DNA of 5,439 bases from Burkholderiales bacterium (GTDB lineage Bacteria > Pseudomonadota > Gammaproteobacteria > Burkholderiales > Burkholderiaceae_A): the NCBI GenBank assembly GCA_030828265.1, contig JAURCW010000090.1, forward strand, positions 1-5,439, given 5' to 3'. Position numbers and translations under genes: made by a program. Position 1 is the stretch's first letter. Each line of letters starts with the position of its first letter. Under the pieces are notes generated by a model. The model saw only the letters and a program-made list of their open reading frames with translations. It was not told the origin of the DNA and made no database searches. Of the stretch, positions 1-5,411 are shown one piece after another.

Positions 1-145
1 GACATATTGCGCCGCCAGCGGGGTAGTAAACCCCAGTAACGCCACCCGTTCCGATGGTAATAAATGTTTGCTGAGCTGACACAACAGGACTCACGACCGC
101 AACCGCTAAGGCCGAGAGGAAAATCTTAAAGGTTCGTACTTTCAT
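1..145 (-). CDS. TAXI-family TRAP transporter solute-binding receptor, N-terminal part (cut by window edge)
   Basis: Periplasmic substrate receptor of a TRAP transporter, which delivers its ligand to an ion-gradient-driven permease in the inner membrane. Only the first 48 codons are inside the window. Residues 1-24 form a typical Sec signal peptide: MKVRTFK, a hydrophobic stretch, then VVSA with likely cleavage before QQ. The mature N-terminus has the TAXI signature [19 protein letters not shown]. The ATG (complement of 143-145) is preceded by a perfect AGGAGG (complement of 151-156) five bases upstream, which settles the start. It lies 41 nt downstream of the aminotransferase on the same strand, so the two are probably co-transcribed. 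TAXI receptors are known to bind glutamate or related carboxylates in some cases; the ligand here cannot be read. The permease gene is expected to the left of the window. Confidence 0.92.
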   Translation of the reverse strand, partial: MKVRTFKIFLSALAVAVVSPVVSAQQTFITIGTGGVTGVYYPAGGAIC

Positions 146-150
146 AGATG

Positions 151-156
151 CCTCCT
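151..156 (-). promoter_or_regulatory. Strong ribosome binding site of the TAXI receptor gene
   Basis: Reads AGGAGG on the minus strand, five bases before the ATG of the TRAP receptor. It is the only consensus-grade Shine-Dalgarno sequence in the window. The other genes here have weak or no visible ones, which suggests that this receptor is translated at a high level, as is usual for periplasmic binding proteins. Confidence 0.9.
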
Positions 157-186
157 GAGAAAAATCAAAATTATTCATAACATAAG

Positions 187-1557
187 CTAGCTACCTTGGG
201 TAGCCCGACTATCCCTTAAAGCCTTATCAAGACTGGCTGTAAGCATCGAGACCGCCTGGTCTATTTCCTGATTTGAAATAACAAGAGGGGGAGCCAAAAG
301 CACATGATCGCCATAACGCCCATCGATGGTTCCGCCCATGGGGTAGCACATTAATCCATTCTCTAAGGCCGTGGATTTAAGTACAGCGTGAAGCTTATGG
401 CTTGGCGGAAAGGGAGCCTTCGTATCTCTGTCTGCGACTAGCTCAAGACCTAAGAACAACCCGCGCCCACGAATGTCACCAACGTTAGGGTGCCCATCAA
501 AGGCCTGGTGAAGCAGGTCAAAAAAATATCGGGATCGACGGCCCGTCTCTGCAAGCACATTCTCCTCGGAGAACACTCCCAAAACAGCCAATGCAGTTGC
601 ACATGCAATCGGGTGCCCCAAATACGTATGGCCATGCTGGAAAAAACCACTTCCATGCACGATGGACTCATGAATCGATTTGCTTACCATCAACGCTGCA
701 ATAGGCTGGTACCCCCCGCCTAGACCCTTGGCAATACAAACCATATCGGGGTCAATGGCTTCTTGCTCATAAGCAAACAAGCTTCCCGTACGCCCCATGC
801 CACACATTACCTCATCAAGGATAAGTAAGATTCCATAACGACTGCAGATCTCACGAATACCTCGAAAGTAGTCTGGTGTTGGCGGAACGGCACCTAAGGT
901 TGCCCCTACAACCGGCTCCACTACAAAAGCCAATACCCGGGATGGCCCTAGCTCAAGAATCTTATCCTCGAATTGTTTAACCAATCGGTTGGAGTAATCG
1001 TTTAGGGACTCTCCCTGTACGCGACCTCGGTACTCGTAACAAGCATCCACGTGCTCGGCGGGCATCAAGAGGTCTTTAAACGGCTCTCGTCTCCATGCAT
1101 TGCCACCAACACTTAAGGCTCCTAAGGTATTTCCATGGTAACTCTGGCGCCTTGCAAGAAAAACAGTTCTCTGAGCCTCACCCCTCTCAATGGCAACCTG
1201 GCGAGCCAATTTAAGTGCGGCCTCAATACTTTCTGACCCACTGCTTACGAAATAGACGCGGTCGAGTCGCTGATTTGGATCGGAACCGAAAAAGGGAGCA
1301 CTACCGACGAGCTTGTCAGCCAATTGCTCTGCCGGCTCGCTTGAAAAAAAACTGGTGTGAGCATAGGCAAGCTTATCAATCTGCGTATGCATTGCCTGAA
1401 TGATGGTGGGATGCTGGTGCCCAAGAGCGCTAACCGCTGCGCCGCCACAGGCATCAAGATAGCGCTTACCTTTACGGTCAAAAAGCCAACACCCACTCCC
1501 ACCTACTGCCTCGGCGTAAGTTTTGCGACTGTCGCGATGAAAGACGTGAGATTCCAC
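187..1557 (-). CDS. Class III PLP-dependent aminotransferase (aspartate aminotransferase superfamily, omega-amino-acid type)
   Basis: Cytoplasmic fold-type I transaminase of 456 residues, the usual length for class III. The N-terminus HVFHR followed by [11 protein letters not shown] matches a subgroup usually labelled 'aspartate aminotransferase family protein' with unsettled substrate. Visible PLP-site elements are SSGSES at 105-110 (phosphate binding), SYHG at 139-142 (ring stacking), [14 protein letters not shown] at 245-258 with Asp248 (pyridine nitrogen), [11 protein letters not shown] at 275-285 with Lys277 (Schiff base), HTYLGHP at 310-316, and [10 protein letters not shown] at 364-373. 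All key residues are intact, so it should be active. The start is GTG (complement of 1555-1557), with a GAGAGGG-like purine stretch about seven bases upstream. No in-frame ATG lies upstream before a stop at 1603-1605. It precedes the TAXI TRAP receptor by 41 nt, implying that it transaminates the imported compound. The amino donor and acceptor cannot be assigned; GABA, beta-alanine, taurine or other omega-amino acids are all possible. Confidence 0.93.
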   Translation of the reverse strand: MESHVFHRDSRKTYAEAVGGSGCWLFDRKGKRYLDACGGAAVSALGHQHPTIIQAMHTQIDKLAYAHTSFFSSEPAEQLADKLVGSAPFFGSDPNQRLDRVYFVSSGSESIEAALKLARQVAIERGEAQRTVFLARRQSYHGNTLGALSVGGNAWRREPFKDLLMPAEHVDACYEYRGRVQGESLNDYSNRLVKQFEDKILELGPSRVLAFVVEPVVGATLGAVPPTPDYFRGIREICSRYGILLILDEVMCGMGRTGSLFAYEQEAIDPDMVCIAKGLGGGYQPIAALMVSKSIHESIVHGSGFFQHGHTYLGHPIACATALAVLGVFSEENVLAETGRRSRYFFDLLHQAFDGHPNVGDIRGRGLFLGLELVADRDTKAPFPPSHKLHAVLKSTALENGLMCYPMGGTIDGRYGDHVLLAPPLVISNQEIDQAVSMLTASLDKALRDSRATQGS

Positions 1558-1651
1558 CCGAAAACCCTCTCTGTAAGGTGTAAATTGGGGCCTCGCAAAA
1601 GCTTACTCTCAAACGTGCTGAATTTCCTATTACTTACAACGACCACCAAGC
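1558..1651. promoter_or_regulatory. Divergent intergenic region between the aminotransferase and the CMD-like gene
   Basis: These 94 bases separate two genes pointing away from each other, so promoters for both are expected here. On the minus strand a TTGCGA and a TACAGA are 17 bases apart, but the -10 match is poor. On the plus strand a TATTAC lies 23 bases before the CMD start without a convincing -35 element. I cannot fix either promoter, and no clear operator dyad stands out. Confidence 0.4.
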
Positions 1652-2236
1652 ATGAAACCACCCATCACCACCCCCGTCATTCTCCCCGTCAATCAGGACA
1701 TCCAGGAGCCCGCCGAGCTCGTCGCCGCCATTCGAGCGCGGCGCGGCGGGCCTCTGCTGAAGCTCGATCGAATGCTTCTCCACAGCCCCCCATTGGCGCA
1801 GGGCTGGAATGTCTACCTAGGAAAAATCCGCGAGGAGCTTCTTGTTCCTGCCCAACTTCGAGAGCTGGCGATGTGTGTCGTCGCCATTCTTAACAAGGCA
1901 GACTACGAATACGAGCATCATGCTCCTCTTTACATAAAGAACGGGGGAACACCTGCAAAGGCTGAAGCGCTGAAAAGCGTTGGACAACCCCTCTTTAACA
2001 AGTTGGTCTACACAGAACTGGAGCAGGCAGTGATTGCCCTGGCCTACGAAATGACGCTCCAGATTCGAGTGAACGAGAACCTTAAGAAACAGTTGGTGGG
2101 TTTAATAGGGACCCAGCAAATAGTTGAGCTTGCGGCCGTAGTTGCTTCCTACAACATGATCTCCCGTTTTCTGGTTGCACTAAATATTACGGAAGAAGAC
2201 CATTTGCCATACCTAGAAAGTTGCCGAAGCCTGTAG
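1652..2236 (+). CDS. Carboxymuconolactone decarboxylase (CMD/AhpD-like) family protein
   Basis: Protein of 194 residues with the all-helical CMD fold. The family covers true 4-carboxymuconolactone decarboxylases, AhpD peroxidase partners and many uncharacterised members. Family features include LDRMLLHSPPLAQGW (38-52), the core helix pair RELAMCVVAILNKADYEYEHH (70-90), and a C-terminal half resembling the usual LTDELT...QLVEL...FYNLVSRF pattern: AYEMTLQIRV at 131-140, QQIVELAAVVASYNMISRF at 155-173. The AhpD CxxC pair is absent (NKAD occupies that region), so disulfide peroxidase chemistry is unlikely; Glu86-Tyr87-Glu88-His89-His90 are candidate active-site residues. The ATG has no clear Shine-Dalgarno sequence, and no better start is seen. 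The first part of the gene is much richer in G+C (81 of 120 bases at 1681-1800) than the later part (60 of 120 at 1921-2040). It is divergent from the aminotransferase. The substrate is unknown. Confidence 0.88.
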   Translation: MKPPITTPVILPVNQDIQEPAELVAAIRARRGGPLLKLDRMLLHSPPLAQGWNVYLGKIREELLVPAQLRELAMCVVAILNKADYEYEHHAPLYIKNGGTPAKAEALKSVGQPLFNKLVYTELEQAVIALAYEMTLQIRVNENLKKQLVGLIGTQQIVELAAVVASYNMISRFLVALNITEEDHLPYLESCRSL

Positions 2237-2382
2237 TTATTAACGCACATGATTCTGCAAATAAAAGTTATTCACTCAAACAATAATAACCACCCAGCAG
2301 GCATTTCAGGCATCGTCAACGCCGCTCACCAGGTTTTGTATACCTTCATACGCAAAAGACCCGATGAAAATCGTGTATTCAT
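2237..2382. other. AT-rich intergenic spacer after the CMD-like gene
   Basis: No coding potential is seen in this stretch. GTTATT recurs at 2236-2241 and 2267-2272, and the second copy can pair with AATAAC at 2285-2290 across a 12-base loop. The stem is AT-only and has no following T-run, so I do not call it a terminator. The spacer leads into the promoter of the MarR-like gene. Confidence 0.4.
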
Positions 2383-2411
2383 TTGCCACTAGACAACTCG
2401 GGGTCTAAACT
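2383..2411 (+). promoter_or_regulatory. Sigma-70-like promoter for the MarR-like gene
   Basis: TTGCCA at 2383-2388 (5 of 6 to consensus) and TAAACT at 2406-2411 (4 of 6) are separated by exactly 17 bases. Transcription would start at about 2418, immediately before an ATG at 2419-2421, so the transcript would be nearly leaderless with respect to that ATG. That reading frame is the frame of the winged-helix protein but ends after eight codons at a TAA (2443-2445). Confidence 0.5.
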
Positions 2412-2517
2412 TAGAAGTATGAACGTATGGTTAAATCTCCAATAATTCCTCGCAATTGTAAAAAGCGAGACTGATTTCGGCTCCCTTGACGACATTAGTC
2501 AAAAGGTACTTGAATGG

Positions 2518-2763
2518 GTGGTGCAAAATTACGATGTTAAACAGTCTCTTTTTGTTCAGGCGATTGTTTTGGAATCTCGGGTTGCCTCCCCGGCAACTAT
2601 TCACAAGTGTCTGGCTACACTTGATCGAACGGGCTTTTTACAGTTCACCACCGACCCGGAAGACGCTCGCCGTCGAATCGTGGCGCCAACCTCCAAAGCA
2701 AAAAAGACTTTTGATGCCTTAAGCAAACGGGTTGCCAAATGGGCGGCATCACAGTCGAAATAG
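2518..2763 (+). CDS. Small MarR-like winged-helix DNA-binding protein, 5' end uncertain or broken
   Basis: Probable transcription factor. From the GTG at 2518 it has 81 residues: LFVQAIVLES (11-20) as the positioning helix, SPATIHKCLATLDRTGF (24-40) as the recognition helix, then a wing with DPEDARRRIVAPT (46-58) as in MarR proteins, and a short basic tail. Starting at 2518 deletes most of the first wing-domain helix. The same frame is open back to 2446, and those 24 codons (FLAIVKSETDF..., DDISQKVLEW) read as natural protein, giving about 105 residues. There is no ATG, GTG or TTG in that extension; an ATT at 2455 is the only near-start early in it. An ATG at 2419 in the same frame is cut off by TAA at 2443-2445. 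The gene is therefore either a nonsense-mutated pseudogene, contains a sequence error, or starts unusually. A weak AAAGGT lies 10 bases before 2518. The bicupin follows 145 nt downstream and could be its target. Confidence 0.6.
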   Translation: MVQNYDVKQSLFVQAIVLESRVASPATIHKCLATLDRTGFLQFTTDPEDARRRIVAPTSKAKKTFDALSKRVAKWAASQSK

Positions 2764-2908
2764 AACACAAGGGAAGGTGCTTCCGAAGGGCTTGGATCGA
2801 TAGTAAGTAGAGGCGTCGGTTAATAAGTCGCCGACTCGAAGCCCGCAATCGTGCACACCCTTTGAGGGCTTAAAGTAGTTACATTCCCCAAAACCAAAAG
2901 CGCACTCA
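2764..2908 (+). promoter_or_regulatory. Leader region upstream of the bicupin with competing short inverted repeats
   Basis: This 145-base gap holds a tight hairpin GGAAG/CTTCC with a 3-base loop (2772-2784), without the T-run of an intrinsic terminator. It also holds GTCGG...CCGAC around 2815-2835. AAGCCC at 2839-2844 can pair either with GGGCTT at 2866-2871 or with an upstream GGGCTT at 2788-2793. A TACATT at 2880-2885 resembles a -10 box but has no good -35 partner. Regulation of the bicupin from here is plausible but unproven. Confidence 0.3.
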
Positions 2909-3601
2909 ATGGCCTTCGCCCCCAACCATCTTCAATTGCATGCCAATCTAAGTCAGCGCATTGTTATTCGACCCGACGACTACATTTGGGTTGACTCGCC
3001 TGCCGAGGGTGTTCGCCGAATGATGCTCGATCGCGACGGTGATGAAATAGGCCGAGCAACAAGTCTTGTGGCGTACGCACCTTCTTCGTGCTTTCCCAAG
3101 CACACACATGGGGGAGGCGAAGAGATTTTCGTCTTATCGGGCACATTTTCTGACGAGCATGGCCACTACCCAGAAGGCAGCTACATTCGCAACCCAATAG
3201 GCAGCAGTCACACGCCTCAAATAGGTGCTGATGGTGCATTGCTTTTTGTGAAGCTGTGGCAAATGCAGGAGGATGACGCCAAGCGCCAGGTCATGCAAAC
3301 CAAAGATGCCAGCTGGTTCCAAGGCTTGGTAACGGGCCTAAAGGTTCTTCCATTGTATGAACACGGAACCGAGCATGCCGCGCTGGTTAGCTGGGCTCCC
3401 AACACACATTTCAACCGCCACCAGCATTGGGGCGGAGAAGAGATCCTTGTGCTTGAGGGAACGTTTTACGACGAGCACGGAAGCTATCCGAAGGGGTCGT
3501 GGCTTCGGAGCCCCCATTTAAGTCAACACCAGCCCTTTACGCGCGAGGATGGTGCCTTAATTTATGTAAAGACAGGGCACCTGCATACGCCCTCGTCATA
3601 G
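2909..3601 (+). CDS. Bicupin with two ChrR-type cupin domains
   Basis: Soluble protein of 230 residues with no signal peptide, made of two tandem cupin domains like the C-terminal metal-binding domain of the anti-sigma factor ChrR. Domain 1 (about 15-120) has HTHGGGEE with His65, His67 and Glu71, and later His101. Domain 2 (about 130-226) has HQHWGGEE with His171, His173 and Glu177, and later His207. The 2/6/36-residue ligand spacing is identical in both domains, so both likely hold a divalent metal such as zinc, iron or manganese. The stretches GTFSDEHGHYPEGSYIR (78-94) and GTFYDEHGSYPKGSWLR (184-200) show clear internal duplication. The ChrR N-terminal sigma-binding zinc domain is missing, so this is not an anti-sigma factor as it stands. 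An oxygenase or isomerase role, or a sensor role, is possible. The ATG at 2909 has no clear Shine-Dalgarno sequence. It lies 145 nt after the MarR-like gene and converges on the small membrane ORF. Confidence 0.88.
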   Translation: MAFAPNHLQLHANLSQRIVIRPDDYIWVDSPAEGVRRMMLDRDGDEIGRATSLVAYAPSSCFPKHTHGGGEEIFVLSGTFSDEHGHYPEGSYIRNPIGSSHTPQIGADGALLFVKLWQMQEDDAKRQVMQTKDASWFQGLVTGLKVLPLYEHGTEHAALVSWAPNTHFNRHQHWGGEEILVLEGTFYDEHGSYPKGSWLRSPHLSQHQPFTREDGALIYVKTGHLHTPSS

Positions 3602-3627
3602 TTACCCTTTGCTAAGACATTGGGTAA

Positions 3628-3759
3628 TTAAAAGTTCAGTCGCGAGAGGAAAAACGCAAACAGCGTTAGACCGCCAAAAATAACAATAAAAAGGATCGTA
3701 AGAACTGAAAATGTTGTGACAGTTTTTCTTTTCGCCTGGACGGCGCGGTTTGAGTTCAT
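3628..3759 (-). CDS. Predicted 43-residue single-pass membrane peptide
   Basis: I do not recognise a family. The reading frame from ATG (complement of 3757-3759) to TAA (complement of 3628-3630) gives 43 residues. A basic, polar N-terminus (NSNRAVQAKRKT, 2-13) is followed by one hydrophobic segment at about 18-39 (SVLTILFIVIFGGLTLFAFF) and a short SRLNF tail. This is the composition of a real small inner-membrane protein, with the N-terminus predicted to be cytoplasmic by the positive-inside rule. A weak GGA lies five bases or so before the ATG, and a TATATG about 30 bases upstream could serve as a -10 box. It ends 26 nt from the bicupin stop, tail to tail, and is divergent from the haem sensor 234 nt away. 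An overlapping 63-codon frame on the same strand lacks this pattern and is less credible. Confidence 0.5.
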   Translation of the reverse strand: MNSNRAVQAKRKTVTTFSVLTILFIVIFGGLTLFAFFLSRLNF

Positions 3760-3993
3760 GAGTGTCCAATACTAGGCATATAAAGATGGGCAAACGGCCA
3801 ACAAAGAGTAGCAGGCCAGACGAGCGCTAAAACCAATAGCCTTACGAAATACCTAGCCAAAGCACAGAAGATCCGCTAAATTGGTCACAGGTTAGCGTTC
3901 ACAGACCACTCTTCTTTGTGAAACGTGGTGGAAATATCCATTTATAGCCTGTAGCGTGTTGTCTCCAAACTCGCCTCAGAGGTATCCAACGCC
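3760..3993. promoter_or_regulatory. Divergent spacer upstream of the haem sensor, with TCACA/TGTGA motif cluster
   Basis: No gene is seen in these 234 bases. TCACAG occurs twice in the same direction (3885-3890 and 3899-3904). The second copy belongs to the inverted repeat TTCACA (3898-3903) / TGTGAA (3917-3922) with a 13-base gap. A second dyad, ACCAC (3905-3909) / GTGGT (3925-3929), interleaves with it. This looks like an operator region for the haem sensor gene, but no convincing -35/-10 pair could be fixed. A Shine-Dalgarno-like AGAGGT (3978-3983) lies 10 bases before the sensor ATG. Confidence 0.35.
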
Positions 3994-5208
3994 ATGAAGC
4001 CTGCTGACTTTGGCCGTTTTGAGAAGTCCTTTACCTTCCACATGATGCGGGACTTTTTTCTGCTTCTTGTCTTGGTTGCCGCGGTGGAGATGGGCGTACG
4101 TTACGCCTCAATGACTTACGAGTTTAAAACAACCGAGCAGGAGAGGCTGAATAAGGCTGCCCAGCAGCTTGCAAACGACGTGAAGGCCATCATGCTGAAC
4201 TCAGGCGGTCCGGTTGCGGCACAAACTGTGTACCCCATTTTAGATCGTAATTATCAAGGCCTAGGGCTTGCCATTGCCGTGGTGCCGTCGCCTGCCACGG
4301 TTGAGTCGATTCAGCAGACATTCAAATTCAAGCCTCTAGGCTTGCAGCCCAAGTGGGAGGCAGGGGAACACAAAGAAGCCTCAATAACGCTTCACGCCGA
4401 GCAGTTCTGTTTGGGATGTCATATTAAAGCGAAGGTCGGAGATGTTCTAGGAACGGTATCGGTACGAAGTTACCTTAAGCCCAAAGAAGACGCCTGGTGG
4501 AACGAGATGTCGCTGATGGCGTCTGCCTTAAGTATCAAGATTATTCTGCACACCATTGTTCTGTTCCTTCTTCTCAAGGTGCGAATGGAGCCACTGCTGT
4601 CATTAAGGTCCACAACCGCCGCTCTCGCAAAAGGGGTTATGAACTTATCTCCAAGGGCCACAGTGAAATCGACCGATGAGTTTGGAGAGCTTGCTGCCGA
4701 CCTCAACCACTTCTTAGACCGGGTTAAGCTCATTGTTCACGATCTCGACAAAATCCTGAGTGAGGTCGTCAGCGCAGGGGAGCGTATTACCTTAATTAAT
4801 CGCGAGCTTGAGCAACAAATTGATGGCCTGCGTGAGGCTGCTATTGAAAGTAACAACAGTGATGTGCAGCGTGCACTTCATTCGCAGCTCATTGCCGCCC
4901 GTGAGATGGGTTCGTTCGAGGTGATTGTTCAGACTCTCGATGAACTCGTCTCGGCCAAACTTCCCAACAACAAGGATGCACAAGACTTAAAAGACAAACT
5001 TGAGCAGCTTCGAGCAAGCTTTTTAAGAGTGTCGAATGTTGTGAAGGAGGTTACGCCCGCACCGGTACTCGTTGACAAAGAGGCAAGCCAATACCTTGCT
5101 TTGTCCCAAGCGCTTCGGGAAATGGCAATTCTTGAGGGGAGCATGCAGAAGGTTGCCGAGGCTGGAAGAACACTTGTCCAGCGGCTTGAGAATGGCAGAG
5201 GGTCTTAA
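3994..5208 (+). CDS. Membrane-bound c-type haem sensor with HAMP domain and coiled-coil C-terminus
   Basis: Inner-membrane protein of 404 residues. Segments in order: a short cytoplasmic N-terminus; TM1 at about 20-36 (FFLLLVLVAAV...); a periplasmic domain at about 40-170 containing FCLGCH (138-143), a CxxCH c-type haem attachment site with Cys139, Cys142 and His143; TM2 at about 176-195; a HAMP domain at about 196-247 with Pro200 and DEFGELAADLN (228-238); then about 155 residues that look largely helical or coiled coil. The layout of the periplasmic part fits the DUF3365/Tll0287-like haem sensor family, which is known from chemoreceptors and kinases and is thought to sense redox state or gases. 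No histidine kinase, GGDEF, EAL or methyl-accepting hairpin motif is visible, so the output is unknown; it may act through a partner protein. AGAGGT lies 10 bases before the ATG. Convergent with the DUF2256 gene, 32 nt apart. Confidence 0.85.
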   Translation: MKPADFGRFEKSFTFHMMRDFFLLLVLVAAVEMGVRYASMTYEFKTTEQERLNKAAQQLANDVKAIMLNSGGPVAAQTVYPILDRNYQGLGLAIAVVPSPATVESIQQTFKFKPLGLQPKWEAGEHKEASITLHAEQFCLGCHIKAKVGDVLGTVSVRSYLKPKEDAWWNEMSLMASALSIKIILHTIVLFLLLKVRMEPLLSLRSTTAALAKGVMNLSPRATVKSTDEFGELAADLNHFLDRVKLIVHDLDKILSEVVSAGERITLINRELEQQIDGLREAAIESNNSDVQRALHSQLIAAREMGSFEVIVQTLDELVSAKLPNNKDAQDLKDKLEQLRASFLRVSNVVKEVTPAPVLVDKEASQYLALSQALREMAILEGSMQKVAEAGRTLVQRLENGRGS

Positions 5209-5227
5209 GCGTAGCAATAGCTTTAAG
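5204..5227. terminator. Possible weak hairpin between convergent genes
   Basis: CTTAAGC (5204-5210) can pair with GCTTTAAG (5220-5227) around a 9-base loop, with one bulged T. It overlaps the stop codon of the haem sensor and sits between two converging genes, a natural place for termination. The stem is AT-rich and there is no clean T-run on either strand, so this is a weak call. Confidence 0.25.
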
Positions 5228-5240
5228 TGAGGGGCCTCGT

Positions 5241-5411
5241 TTACTTTGTGGATGCCTTCTTCGCTCGGCAGGCGTCTGAGCAGTATTTCACGCTATCCCA
5301 GTTCTTCGCCCAGGCTTTTCGCCACGTCATCTCTCGGCCACAAACACTGCATGGTTTACTCGGCAGATAGCCTTTATTGCCTCTAAAAGAATCTTTACCT
5401 GGGGTCGCCAT
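5241..5411 (-). CDS. DUF2256 family small zinc-ribbon protein
   Basis: Complete 56-residue protein, a typical length for DUF2256. The diagnostic pattern is present: LPSKPCSVCGREMTWRKAW (16-34) followed by YCSDACR (43-49). Cys21, Cys24, Cys44 and Cys48 form a likely zinc site; the Trp-Arg-Lys-x-Trp stretch is also characteristic, and the C-terminus is basic (RAKKASTK). The family's molecular role is unknown; members are often found near photolyase/cryptochrome-like genes, a neighbour that could lie to the right of this window. The ATG (complement of 5409-5411) is the only standard start visible in frame, although the frame stays open to the window edge. The Shine-Dalgarno sequence is weak. It is convergent with the haem sensor gene. 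Confidence 0.87.
   Translation of the reverse strand: MATPGKDSFRGNKGYLPSKPCSVCGREMTWRKAWAKNWDSVKYCSDACRAKKASTK

Noticed and set aside
1357..1893. Plus-strand open frame of 178 codons overlapping the aminotransferase and CMD-like starts
   Set aside because: It is antisense to the conserved aminotransferase start and out of frame with the CMD-like gene. Its translation is low-complexity and His/Arg/Ser-rich with no family pattern.
2749..2856. Minus-strand GTG frame of 35 codons overlapping the 3' end of the MarR-like gene
   Set aside because: It reads fairly naturally but lacks a ribosome binding site, a recognisable motif or hydrophobic segment, and part of it is antisense to conserved winged-helix coding sequence.
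2964..3239. Minus-strand 91-codon frame inside the bicupin
   Set aside because: It is antisense to the conserved cupin 1 coding region. The Cys- and His-rich translation is a by-product of the other strand.
3602..3630. TTACCC (3602-3607) / GGGTAA (3622-3627) as a terminator between the bicupin and the small membrane ORF
   Set aside because: The stem has only six base pairs with a 14-base loop, and no T-run follows on either strand.
3602..3793. Minus-strand 63-codon frame overlapping the 43-residue membrane peptide
   Set aside because: Its composition is irregular with scattered Cys, Pro and charged residues. The alternative frame on the same strand gives a coherent membrane peptide.
4470..4733. 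Minus-strand 87-codon frame inside the haem sensor
   Set aside because: It is antisense to the TM2 and HAMP coding region, with no ribosome binding site or protein motif.
3994..5208. Calling the haem protein a methyl-accepting chemotaxis protein
   Set aside because: The HAMP domain fits, but the conserved signalling hairpin of chemoreceptors is not visible and the C-terminus is too short for the usual receptor bundle.
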